Of a DNA stretch of 64,000 nt, positions 52,044 to 59,435 are shown in pieces. The DNA is from Abiotrophia sp. HMSC24B09 (GTDB lineage Bacteria > Bacillota > Bacilli > Lactobacillales > Aerococcaceae). The first letter of the stretch is position 1. Each line of letters begins with the position of its first letter. The DNA lies in the NCBI RefSeq assembly GCF_001815865.1, contig NZ_KV822203.1:131773-195772 (forward strand), written 5' to 3'. A program made the translations under genes and the position numbers. The notes beneath the pieces were generated by a model. It was not told the origin of the DNA. It worked only from the letters and a program-made list of their open reading frames with translations, and searched no databases.

Positions 52044-52514
52044 GTGAATATACGATTTGAGCCCAATCCCCAACTCGCCCCTGATACGGTCAATGTGACG
52101 GTGGAAGCGGCTAAGCTTAACGCTGAGGCCCTGCAAGTCCTGCAGCTTTTGGAAGAAAATCAAAATGCCTCTTCTGGCCTCACACGGCTTCCGCTCCTAG
52201 TCGATGACAAGACCATCATGGTGGCTAGTCAAGATTTGATTGCTATGGAAGTCTACCAGAATGAGTTGACCGTCTACACTCAAGAGGCTACTTACCTAGT
52301 CAAAGGCCAGCTCAATAAGATGTTGGAACGTTTAGACGGACGAGACTTTGTCCAAGTCTCCAAGAGCGCCCTGCTCAATATCAACCATCTGCACACACTT
52401 GAAATGGGATTTTCTGGCAATATGGTGGCCTTACTGACCCACAAAATTAAACTTGGCGTTAGCCGTAAATATCTGCCAGCACTCAAGCAAGCGCTAGGCA
52501 TGGGAGGGATATAA
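52044..52514 (+). CDS. LytTR DNA-binding regulator
   Basis: The 156-residue protein consists mainly of a LytTR domain (ALQVLQLL..., VYQNELTVYTQEATYLVKGQLNKMLERL, FVQVSKSALLNINHL, VALLTHKIKLGVSRKYLPALKQAL). It lacks a receiver domain, as in the membrane-inhibited LytTR systems of Gram-positives. The start is a GTG at 52044 after TTTAGGAGGAAGCCCCT. Its partner inhibitor is the next gene. It probably acts on the ACCACTTA repeats before the operon. Confidence 0.9.
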   Translation: MNIRFEPNPQLAPDTVNVTVEAAKLNAEALQVLQLLEENQNASSGLTRLPLLVDDKTIMVASQDLIAMEVYQNELTVYTQEATYLVKGQLNKMLERLDGRDFVQVSKSALLNINHLHTLEMGFSGNMVALLTHKIKLGVSRKYLPALKQALGMGGI

Positions 52515-52515
52515 G

Positions 52516-52929
52516 ATGTTAAAAACACATACCTTAGCCTTCGTCAATGGCCTTCTGATTGGCTCACTCACCTATCTGCTCTGTACCTTGGTCTTCCTTC
52601 GTACCAGCGCCATTAGACCTACCGAAGTCGTCACCGTGCTCATTATGAGTGGCCTCATCGGCCTTGTCACCCTCCACTATCGGGAGTGGGAAGAAGATCA
52701 TAACCTGACCTTGGCCTTGCTTCTTCATTTCGCTTCTATCCTTATCATTGTCGGTATTACGGCCCTCTACAATGGCTGGATTAGCTTTTCTTGGCAGGAT
52801 TTACTTCCTTTTGTAGGGGTGGTCCTAGTCATCTACATCCTAATCTGGCAAGGTATGATTTGGCATCGTCGCTTGGATGTGGCGGCCACCAACCATCTCA
52901 TTCAAAAACGACGTCAAAAGTCTCACTAG
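52516..52929 (+). CDS. DUF3021 membrane inhibitor partner
   Basis: The 137-residue protein has four transmembrane helices (FVNGLLIGSLTYLLCTLVFL, VTVLIMSGLIGLVTL, LALLLHFASILIIVGITALY, FVGVVLVIYILIWQ), the DUF3021 pattern. In known LytTR systems such proteins hold the regulator inactive at the membrane. It starts 1 bp after the LytTR stop, suggesting tight stoichiometry. Confidence 0.88.
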   Translation: MLKTHTLAFVNGLLIGSLTYLLCTLVFLRTSAIRPTEVVTVLIMSGLIGLVTLHYREWEEDHNLTLALLLHFASILIIVGITALYNGWISFSWQDLLPFVGVVLVIYILIWQGMIWHRRLDVAATNHLIQKRRQKSH

Positions 52930-52938
52930 CTAGTAAAA

Positions 52939-52977
52939 TAAGCCCTCCCTAGGAATCCTAAGGAGGGCTTGTTTTTT
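52939..52977 (+). terminator. Terminator of the LytTR operon
   Basis: AAGCCCTCC (52940-52948) and GGAGGGCTT (52962-52970) pair and are followed by GTTTTTT. Confidence 0.88.
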
Positions 52978-53515
52978 ATTGATAGTAAGCTGAACCATTT
53001 TGCAAGATTTTACGCTGGCAATAATTTTGTAGGTTCTCTAGCTGGCGTTGATGCTCATCCGTCCCTAGGCGGTAGCTTCTGCCTTGGAAGGTCAGGACCA
53101 AATTCAAGCTCTTGACCCGCGTTTGGCCTGTGCGGCCCACACGATAACGGTGCATCTTGACCTTGACTAAATCCGACCAGGAATGACGATCCTCGCGATC
53201 TCCTACGCTAATGGCAACTTGGCTGCCCAAGTCTCGTATGACCACTGGGCGGCGCCAGATTTTCTCATAGGCCCACTGAACTAAAGCCGATGACCCTAAA
53301 AGCCAAATCACGAAGACTAATAGCAATAAGGCTTCATGAGCGCCTTCTGGCGTCCTTTGCCAGAGCCAATCGAGCAGGGAAAGGAGCCCCCAGCCTAGCA
53401 AGGACATAAAGACCAGAATCAGCCCCACAATGGACCAAAAACGCACGCCATAGACATGGCTAACCCGCAAGACCTTGCTGAATTCTAGCTCTTTACTTTC
53501 ATGATATGTCTCCAT
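52976..53515 (-). CDS. Two-helix membrane protein, tandem paralog 3
   Basis: This 179-residue protein is the most diverged of three tandem paralogs. It has two N-terminal helices (FWSIVGLILVFMSLLGWGLLSLL and LLLLVFVIWLLGSSALVQW), then a conserved soluble part: IWRRPVVIRDLGSQVAISVGDREDRHSWSDLVKV and LTFQGRSYRLGTDEHQRQLENLQNYCQRKI. The C-terminal part could be a small PH-like beta domain. Unknown function. Confidence 0.72.
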   Translation of the reverse strand: METYHESKELEFSKVLRVSHVYGVRFWSIVGLILVFMSLLGWGLLSLLDWLWQRTPEGAHEALLLLVFVIWLLGSSALVQWAYEKIWRRPVVIRDLGSQVAISVGDREDRHSWSDLVKVKMHRYRVGRTGQTRVKSLNLVLTFQGRSYRLGTDEHQRQLENLQNYCQRKILQNGSAYYQ

Positions 53516-53610
53516 GTCTGACTCGCCGTCCTTTCATCTAGGCTTATTCTACTCTAGTTCAAACTTTCCAGCAAGTGGTTGACTTGCTTCTCTGTGCCTA
53601 TTTGGCTTTC
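53516..53610 (-). repeat. Intergenic direct repeat, copy 1 (with 54108-54205)
   Basis: The stretch CATCTAGGCTTATTCTACTC through AACTTTCCAGCAAGTGG and CTTGCTTCTCTGTG is almost identical to that in 54130-54200. It shows that the neighbouring genes arose by tandem duplication including the spacer. Confidence 0.8.
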
Positions 53611-54107
53611 TTAGCCTTTTTGCGTCTATTCCTTATTTTACTCTCACAATAATGTTGGAATTTTGTCAAATCTGTTATATATTCATCCGTCCATAGGCGA
53701 TAGGTTCGCCCTTTGAAAATCAGCAATAGAGTCATGGTCCTGGTTACAGAATAACCACCTCTCTTGTTAGATCCAAACTCCGCCTTGACCTTGCGCAAGT
53801 CGTCCCAGGCATGACACCTCTCTCGATGGCCTACCTTAATGGCAATTTGACTCCCTATATCGCGCATGGTAACTGATCGGCGCCAGATTTTGTCATGAGT
53901 CCGAATAATCAACGGAGCCGCTATAAAGGGCCAGGCAAGAAGCATACATGAGCCTAAGACTGGCTGCCAGCTTCTGGGTGAGAGCTCAAACAAGAAAAGT
54001 AGTCCCCAGCCCACTAAGGACATAAAGATTAGCACCAAGACCAGACCGGACAAAAAACGCACCCCTAAAATTTGGCTAACCCGCAAATCTAGGCTTAATT
54101 TCTTCAT
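53598..54107 (-). CDS. Two-helix membrane protein, tandem paralog 2
   Basis: The 169-residue copy has helices FLSGLVLVLIFMSLVGWGLLFLF and VLGSCMLLAWPFIAAPLII, then the family block IWRRSVTMRDIGSQIAIKVGHRERCHAWDDLRKVK and FKGRTYRLWTDEYITDL. It ends RNRRKKAKKAK, a basic tail also present in copy 1. It is closest to the neighbouring paralog at 54191. No function known. Confidence 0.72.
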   Translation of the reverse strand: MKKLSLDLRVSQILGVRFLSGLVLVLIFMSLVGWGLLFLFELSPRSWQPVLGSCMLLAWPFIAAPLIIRTHDKIWRRSVTMRDIGSQIAIKVGHRERCHAWDDLRKVKAEFGSNKRGGYSVTRTMTLLLIFKGRTYRLWTDEYITDLTKFQHYCESKIRNRRKKAKKAK

Positions 54108-54190
54108 AGCTCGTTCTCCCGTTCTTTCATCTAGGCTTATTCTACTCTAGTTCAAACTTTCCAGCAAGTGGCCAACTTGCTTCTCTGTGT

Positions 54191-54700
54191 CTATTTGGCT
54201 TTCTTAGACTTTTTGCGTCTATTTCTTATTTTACTCTGGCAATAGCGTTCCAGGCTTCTCAAGTCTTCTATATGATCATCCGTCCCAAGGCGATAGGTCC
54301 GCCCTTTGAAAATCAGCACCAGATTTAGACTCATGACGGGAGAGGCGTAGTATCTACTTTGCCCTTCAGTCGACACCTTGACCTTGCGCAGGTCGGCCCA
54401 ATCATGGCACTTCTCTCGGTGGCCAACCTTAATGGCAATTTGACTGCCGATATCGCGTATGGTAACCGGTCGGAGCCAGAGTATGTCATAAGACCACCGA
54501 ACCAGAGGAGCCGAGATAAAGGGCCAGGCAAGATAGAAACATACGCTTAAGACTGGCTGCCAGCTTTTGGGGGAGAACTCATATAAGGAAAGTAGCCCCC
54601 AGCCCACTAAGGACATAAAGACTAGCAACAAGACTAGAACGGACAAAAACCGCACCCCAAAAATATGGCTAACCCGCAAATCTAGGCTTAATCTCTTCAT
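54191..54700 (-). CDS. Two-helix membrane protein, tandem paralog 1
   Basis: This copy begins MKRLSLDLRVSHIFGVRFL, with helices FLSVLVLLLVFMSLVGWGLLSLY and VLSVCFYLAWPFISAPLV, and the shared RPVTIRDIGSQIAIKVGHREKCHDWADLRKVKV domain. It ends in a basic RNRRKKSKKAK tail. I use the ATG at 54700 after GGAG; the GTG at 54712 is also in frame. The group may be immunity-like or stress-related membrane proteins, without evidence. Confidence 0.72.
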   Translation of the reverse strand: MKRLSLDLRVSHIFGVRFLSVLVLLLVFMSLVGWGLLSLYEFSPKSWQPVLSVCFYLAWPFISAPLVRWSYDILWLRPVTIRDIGSQIAIKVGHREKCHDWADLRKVKVSTEGQSRYYASPVMSLNLVLIFKGRTYRLGTDDHIEDLRSLERYCQSKIRNRRKKSKKAK

Positions 54701-54770
54701 AGCTAGCTCCACTCTCCTTTCACATAGGCTTATTCTACTCTAATCGCCTCTTTCTAGCAAGAAGAAGACG

Positions 54771-54800
54771 CAAAAAAGACCGCCTCAGGCAGTCTTTTCT
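54771..54800 (-). terminator. Terminator of the nadR-pnuC-nrtR operon
   Basis: AAAAGACTGCC and GGCGGTCTTTT pair with TTT following on the minus strand, just after the nrtR stop. Confidence 0.85.
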
Positions 54801-54802
54801 TG

Positions 54803-55627
54803 CTAATAAAATGGATTGAGTTGATAGGTGTAGGTTTTGTGACTACGCCCTCGTTTACCGGCACCCGCATGGCCAAATTCCAGGAAGGTCAGATACTTCT
54901 CCTGACGCAATCGGAAGGCAGTCATACCCACATGGCGGAATTGGGGATGATTGAAGACATCGAAGATTGCCCGCACATCCTTAATGGTGAAGGTACTTGG
55001 TAGAAGCGACAGAACAGTCGGATGGTACTCCAACTTGTTGGATAGGCGTCTCACCGCTTTGGTAATAATCAACTCGTGGTCAAAGGCCAAGTCGTGAATG
55101 AAGTCTTGACTCTCACTATCCACTAACAAGAGAGCTCCTGACTCGGTCACCGAGAGATTGGCCCAGCAAATGGCGCTGGCATCATCCCCTGCCACCGCCT
55201 CCTGACCGCTATCATAGGGCAGGTAGACGATATGGGCCACCGAGACCACCCAGGCGCGTGGATCGCGACCTGGACTGGCAAAGGTCTCCAACTGCTCAAT
55301 TCGCAACGGGTCCAAGGCAATATGGGTTTCCTCTAGCACCTCACGAATGGTAGCCTGAGTGGTATCTTCGTCTGGTTCGACAAAGCCACCTGGCAAGGCA
55401 TAGTGACCCAAGAAAGGATGGGCCTTGCGCTTGATCAAGAGCAATTGTAGTTGGGGCGCCTCCTCTGGGTCGGCCTGATACCAACGTAAGATCACATTGT
55501 CTACCGTTAAGGCTGGTTTGGGATAGTTGGGAAATTCCTGTTTTTGGTACCAGGTCAAAAATTCTTCCTGGCTGGCCTCAGTCTCATAATAGTGCTTTTC
55601 GGCTTGAGGGTCCTTAAATTCAGGCAT
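54803..55627 (-). CDS. nrtR: NrtR-type Nudix/winged-helix regulator of NAD metabolism
   Basis: The 274-residue protein has a Nudix-like N-domain: ALPGGFVEPDEDTTQATIREVLEETHI contains the GX5EX7REUXEE core, the final Gly replaced. The C-terminal winged-helix part (LPSTFTIKDVRAIFDVFNHPQFRHVGMTAFRLRQEKYL) is typical of NrtR. NrtR represses NAD salvage genes and is released by ADP-ribose. It is the last gene of nadR-pnuC-nrtR, so it should regulate itself. A plain Nudix hydrolase is the alternative, less likely. Confidence 0.85.
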   Translation of the reverse strand: MPEFKDPQAEKHYYETEASQEEFLTWYQKQEFPNYPKPALTVDNVILRWYQADPEEAPQLQLLLIKRKAHPFLGHYALPGGFVEPDEDTTQATIREVLEETHIALDPLRIEQLETFASPGRDPRAWVVSVAHIVYLPYDSGQEAVAGDDASAICWANLSVTESGALLLVDSESQDFIHDLAFDHELIITKAVRRLSNKLEYHPTVLSLLPSTFTIKDVRAIFDVFNHPQFRHVGMTAFRLRQEKYLTFLEFGHAGAGKRGRSHKTYTYQLNPFY

Positions 55628-55638
55628 GAAGTCCCTCC

Positions 55639-56475
55639 CTATTGATTGGCCTTGGCTTGTTGAATCCAGCGATACATGCCGACAATACTGTTAACTGTGA
55701 AGAGCAGATACATGACCACAATATCGACGGAGCCATCAGTGCCCCACCAAAGGTAAATGGAGAAGAGATTGGTAGCAATCCAGAAGAGCCATTGTTCGGC
55801 ATAGAGCTCGGTCATTAACTTCTGCCCCACCACATTGGTCCCATCAGTCACAGAGTCACGGAAAGGTCGATTAGCACCGATAGACTTATAGGCTAAGCCC
55901 ATGAGAAGCCAAACAATTGCGGTTTGAGCTAAGGCAATAATCCAATCCACCAAGCCCATGCGACGGGACTTGACATTAGTAGGTGTGTCTTCTACTTGAT
56001 GGATTTGTTCTTGACGCTTACGGTCTGCCATAAGCCAGACATAAAGGCCAATCGGTTGCATAACTACGAAGTAGGCATTTGTTAAAACCTCACCATAGAA
56101 TCCATTACCGATAGCTAAAAATAAGTAAATACTGGTCGTAATGACACCAAAGAAGTAGTTGGATTTACGGCCTTCAGCTACCAAAATAACGTTAATAACC
56201 CCTGTAATAGAAGCGATAAAGCCTAGCAAGGTTGAATCTGGGTCGCGCAAAGCAACAATAATTGGCACAATGGACATAATGATTAAATAAGCCCATTCCA
56301 GTGGGGTACGGCCCACTACTAAGTCCTCATAGATGGCCTTGATGACGCCAGCAAAGCCTAATTTCTTGGTGTCGCCGGCTAAGACTTTGAGGTTGCGCCC
56401 CGTTACCTTATAGCCTGATGTGCAGTAATCGTGGAGCTTGGTCCACTTGGTCTTAAAATTTTCAACAATTGACAT
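55639..56475 (-). CDS. pnuC: Nicotinamide riboside transporter PnuC
   Basis: PnuC is a membrane facilitator for nicotinamide riboside, which is trapped by phosphorylation. The 278-residue protein has about seven helices, with ANAYFVVMQPIGLYVWLM-like and FWIATNLFSIYLWW-like motifs and NSIVGMYRW near the end. The N-terminal region (to about 60) is long and polar. It lies 3 bp after nadR, whose kinase would trap the substrate. Confidence 0.92.
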   Translation of the reverse strand: MSIVENFKTKWTKLHDYCTSGYKVTGRNLKVLAGDTKKLGFAGVIKAIYEDLVVGRTPLEWAYLIIMSIVPIIVALRDPDSTLLGFIASITGVINVILVAEGRKSNYFFGVITTSIYLFLAIGNGFYGEVLTNAYFVVMQPIGLYVWLMADRKRQEQIHQVEDTPTNVKSRRMGLVDWIIALAQTAIVWLLMGLAYKSIGANRPFRDSVTDGTNVVGQKLMTELYAEQWLFWIATNLFSIYLWWGTDGSVDIVVMYLLFTVNSIVGMYRWIQQAKANQ

Positions 56476-56478
56476 GTT

Positions 56479-57597
56479 CTATACCTCCTGATTCAATAAG
56501 CTTGCAATTTCAATTTTGGCTGTTTCGTAGAGACTCTCGAAGAAGGTCTGGCCTGGCTTAGGATTGCCCAAGTAGACAATCTTATCAGCCAATCCCGCTT
56601 CTTCAAAGAGCTGGATGGTTAGAGATGTGAAGGCATCACGGGTTTCTTCATCCGCCATGGTCATGTCCCGAACCCCGTCATCCACATAGTTAGATTGTGG
56701 TAGGACAACGAAAATCTTATCCCACTTTTCCTTCTCAATCATGGACTGGTAAACGTCGGTCAAGGCTTGGAAATCTTCCTCAGACAGGCTGTCCTTGAGG
56801 TAGTACTCCGCATAGGCCATGGTAATGGTCGAGTTGGTATCAGCGATGATGAGGCCATTATTGGCCGGCGAGTCAATCAAGTCCGAAGTCTGACGGAACT
56901 GGCCGGTAAAGAGATAGGTGTAGTCGTTCTTGTCCAATTCATCATCTAAGACATTGTAGCGTTCCTGATACTCGCGGGCATATTCCGGTGACCAAGGGCA
57001 ACCGAAGAGGCGTGATAAATCCCGCGCCAAGGTTGTCTTACCGTTGGAAGCTGAGCCTGCAATGAGGACATTAGTCGAGAAGAAGCGGCGGAATGGTTTG
57101 GCAATCTGATGCCAGTGCATCCGCGGATTACTCCGAATCGTGGTCCCGGAAATCTTAATTAAGGATCGGTCTACCAGAACTACTTCCCAGTCAGGGCGCA
57201 ATTCATTAATCTTGTCCTTATACTCTGGTTCACCACAGTAGACCATAATCTTAGCTTGGCCACTGAAGGTCACATACTGAGCAATGGACTCATCGAGCTT
57301 AGCTAGCCACTCTACCCAACCATTAGGATAGGCCGGAATATGATTCTCATCTAGCTTATCGACAATGACCAAGTCATCATAGCGGAAAGTCTCACGCGTA
57401 TAACGGAATCTCTTGCGTAGACTCAGCCCGATTAGATCCCCTCGATCCCCGTCATAACCTGATACGATGGTTAGGACCCCATCATTGTGGCGCTTGGCCT
57501 GATTAATAATATCAATATGCCCAACGTGTAGCGGGGCGAAAGTCCCAAAGACGATACCAAGGGACGTTACATTCTCTAACTTCTTTCGTTTTACCAT
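56479..57597 (-). CDS. nadR: Bifunctional NMN adenylyltransferase / ribosylnicotinamide kinase NadR
   Basis: The 372-residue protein joins an N-terminal nucleotidyltransferase (LGIVFGTFAPLHVGHIDIINQAKR, HxGH motif) and a C-terminal P-loop kinase (LIAGSASNGKTTLARDLS, about 175). It makes NMN from nicotinamide riboside and then NAD. No N-terminal DNA-binding domain is present, unlike enterobacterial NadR; the separate NrtR would do the regulating. It is first in the operon, after two palindromes. Confidence 0.93.
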   Translation of the reverse strand: MVKRKKLENVTSLGIVFGTFAPLHVGHIDIINQAKRHNDGVLTIVSGYDGDRGDLIGLSLRKRFRYTRETFRYDDLVIVDKLDENHIPAYPNGWVEWLAKLDESIAQYVTFSGQAKIMVYCGEPEYKDKINELRPDWEVVLVDRSLIKISGTTIRSNPRMHWHQIAKPFRRFFSTNVLIAGSASNGKTTLARDLSRLFGCPWSPEYAREYQERYNVLDDELDKNDYTYLFTGQFRQTSDLIDSPANNGLIIADTNSTITMAYAEYYLKDSLSEEDFQALTDVYQSMIEKEKWDKIFVVLPQSNYVDDGVRDMTMADEETRDAFTSLTIQLFEEAGLADKIVYLGNPKPGQTFFESLYETAKIEIASLLNQEV

Positions 57598-57619
57598 TCT
57601 CTAACCTCTTTTGGCCTAT

Positions 57620-57638
57620 AAAGTTAGATATTAACTTT
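57620..57638. promoter_or_regulatory. Candidate NrtR operator, palindrome AAAGTTA-5-TAACTTT
   Basis: AAAGTTA (57620-57626), GATAT, TAACTTT (57632-57638) is a perfect inverted repeat 23 bp upstream of the nadR start. Its place upstream of the operon encoding NrtR fits an operator. No experimental motif is known to me for this group. Confidence 0.55.
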
Positions 57639-57647
57639 ATTCAAGGC

Positions 57648-57717
57648 TTAAATTAAGTCAGACCCTCACTAGCACTAAAAAGAAAGATTAATTAAGTCAG
57701 AGGCTAACTTAATTTAA
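57648..57717. promoter_or_regulatory. Second inverted repeat in the nadR/patatin divergent region
   Basis: TTAAATTAAGT (57648-57658) and ACTTAATTTAA (57707-57717) are perfect inverted repeats 48 bp apart. ATTAAGTCAGA also occurs twice as a direct repeat (about 57652 and 57691). The two may be paired operators controlling the divergent genes. The rest of 57598-57881 shows no gene. Confidence 0.5.
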
Positions 57718-57881
57718 ATATAACACAATTGAAACATAATGTCTACTGTTTTTCAGAAAAGTCGCTTTATTTCTGAATCAATTTATTATACAATAGTGAC
57801 ATGAATCACTTTAGGCTCGTAGGTGTGTCATGTCTTGTCCCTAATCAAGATGGTGACACCTTCCCATAAAGGAGGCAAAGT

Positions 57882-58742
57882 ATGCGGATAGGCATGGTCT
57901 TCGAAGGCGGTGGGATGCGCGGTTTATACACAGCCGGTGTCCTTGATAGTCTAATGACAGCCCAAATCCCAGTAGATGAGATTGTGGCTGTTTCAGCAGG
58001 GGCCCTTTTCGGGGCTAATTATCTCAGTGGTCAAATTGGTCGGGCATGGCGTTATAATCGACGCTATCTTGGCGACAAACGTTACATGAGTCTAAGCTCT
58101 TGGCTCAAGACTGGTAACTATGTCAACAAGGAATTCGCCTACTACCAAGTCCCTATGATCCTGGATCCTTTCGATAACGAACAATTTAAAGCTTCTAAGA
58201 CCCGTTTTCATGCAGTGGTCACCCATGTAGCCAGTGGGAGAGCCGAATATGCCCTAATCGAGGACGTATTTGCTCAAATGGAAGTTCTCAGAGCCAGTTC
58301 CGCCCTACCCTTCGTCTCTAAAATGATTCAGTTAGACGCTAGCCCTTGTTTAAGTGGTGGCGCCTACCTCGACGGTGGTATTAGTGATAGCATCCCAGTC
58401 CATTATGCGCGCCAACTGGGTGTTGATAAGTTGATTGTGGTCCTTACCAGACCCGCTTCCTACCGCAAATCCACTCACTCGAACCCTTTTTATTCAATGT
58501 TCTACCACCGCTTCCCTGCTTTTGTCCAAGCCCTGAAAGAGCGTAACATCCGCTATAATCAGACCTTGAATCAAATTGAAAGCTTGGAAGCACAAGGCGA
58601 ACTATTCGCCATCCGCCCATCTACCCACCTTAAAGTTGGCAGATTTGAAAGTGACATCGCCGTTTTAGAGTCACTCTACAACTTAGGTCGACAAGATGGG
58701 CAAAACCAAATAAATCCCCTCAAAATTTACTTACAAACGTAA
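57882..58742 (+). CDS. Patatin-like phospholipase
   Basis: The 286-residue protein has the oxyanion hole FEGGGMRG (about 7-14), nucleophile elbow VSAGALFG (GxSxG variant, about 38-45) and catalytic Asp in LDGGISDSIP (about 163). It probably hydrolyses phospholipid or other acyl esters and is cytoplasmic or membrane-associated. It is 12 bp before the phosphatase gene. The ribosome site is AAAGGAGGCAAAGT. Confidence 0.88.
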   Translation: MRIGMVFEGGGMRGLYTAGVLDSLMTAQIPVDEIVAVSAGALFGANYLSGQIGRAWRYNRRYLGDKRYMSLSSWLKTGNYVNKEFAYYQVPMILDPFDNEQFKASKTRFHAVVTHVASGRAEYALIEDVFAQMEVLRASSALPFVSKMIQLDASPCLSGGAYLDGGISDSIPVHYARQLGVDKLIVVLTRPASYRKSTHSNPFYSMFYHRFPAFVQALKERNIRYNQTLNQIESLEAQGELFAIRPSTHLKVGRFESDIAVLESLYNLGRQDGQNQINPLKIYLQT

Positions 58743-58754
58743 AAGGAGATATTT

Positions 58755-59237
58755 ATGGTTAAAGTTATATTTGTTTGCTTGGGTAATATCTGCCGTTCAC
58801 CAATGGCAGAAGCCATCTTCAGCCACTTGGTGGCAGAAGCCGGTCTAAGCGACCAAATAACAATCGATTCTGCTGCAACTAGTCCTTGGGAAATTGGAAA
58901 AACGATTCATGAAGATGCCAATGAGCGTCTTCAAGCCTTAGGAATTCCTACCCCAAAACACGTTGCACGACAACTAGATATCGAAGATATCAAGGCTGAC
59001 TATATCATTGGTATGGATGAACCTAACTTACGGGCCATCAATTATCTGATTGGTGCTCGCCCTAGTGGCGAAGTCAATATGCTCTTGCACTATGCTGGAG
59101 AAGAAACTCAGATTGCTGACCCTTGGTACACTGAAGACTTTGATACAGCTTTTTCTGAAATCTATCGCGGTTGCCAAGCACTCTTGGCTCACATTCAATC
59201 CCGCCATAGTTTTAATCAAGACGCACCTTCGATTTAA
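58755..59237 (+). CDS. Low molecular weight protein-tyrosine phosphatase
   Basis: The 160-residue protein has the P-loop FVCLGNICRSPMAEAIF (Cys8, Arg14) and the general-acid Asp in ADPWYTEDF (near 122). Such enzymes dephosphorylate tyrosine kinases of capsule synthesis or other proteins. It lies 12 bp after the patatin gene and probably shares its transcript. The ribosome site is AAAAGGAGATATTT. Confidence 0.92.
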   Translation: MVKVIFVCLGNICRSPMAEAIFSHLVAEAGLSDQITIDSAATSPWEIGKTIHEDANERLQALGIPTPKHVARQLDIEDIKADYIIGMDEPNLRAINYLIGARPSGEVNMLLHYAGEETQIADPWYTEDFDTAFSEIYRGCQALLAHIQSRHSFNQDAPSI

Positions 59238-59336
59238 TATTGATTTCTTTCCCTAGTAGGACTTGCCTGGGCAGTCAACCTCCTAGTGGTGTTTCTGTAA
59301 GCCGACAGATTCACTCTAGCGCTTGGTTGCTTGCTC

Positions 59337-59362
59337 AGAAAGTCCTTCTAGGGCTTTTTTAT
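59337..59362 (+). terminator. Terminator of patatin-phosphatase unit
   Basis: A weak AAGTCC/GGGCTT hairpin precedes TTTTTT at 59356. Confidence 0.5.
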
Positions 59363-59410
59363 AACAAAAAGCGAGCCCCTTTCCTGTCTATCAGGAAAGG
59401 GGCTCGCCCT
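59362..59410 (-). terminator. Strong terminator of the fibril protein gene
   Basis: GCGAGCCCCTTTCCTG (59371-59386) and CAGGAAAGGGGCTCGC (59392-59407) pair perfectly over 16 bp, followed by TTTTTG on the minus strand. Confidence 0.92.
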
Positions 59411-59435
59411 ATTTGATTACTTCCTATTGGAAGTT

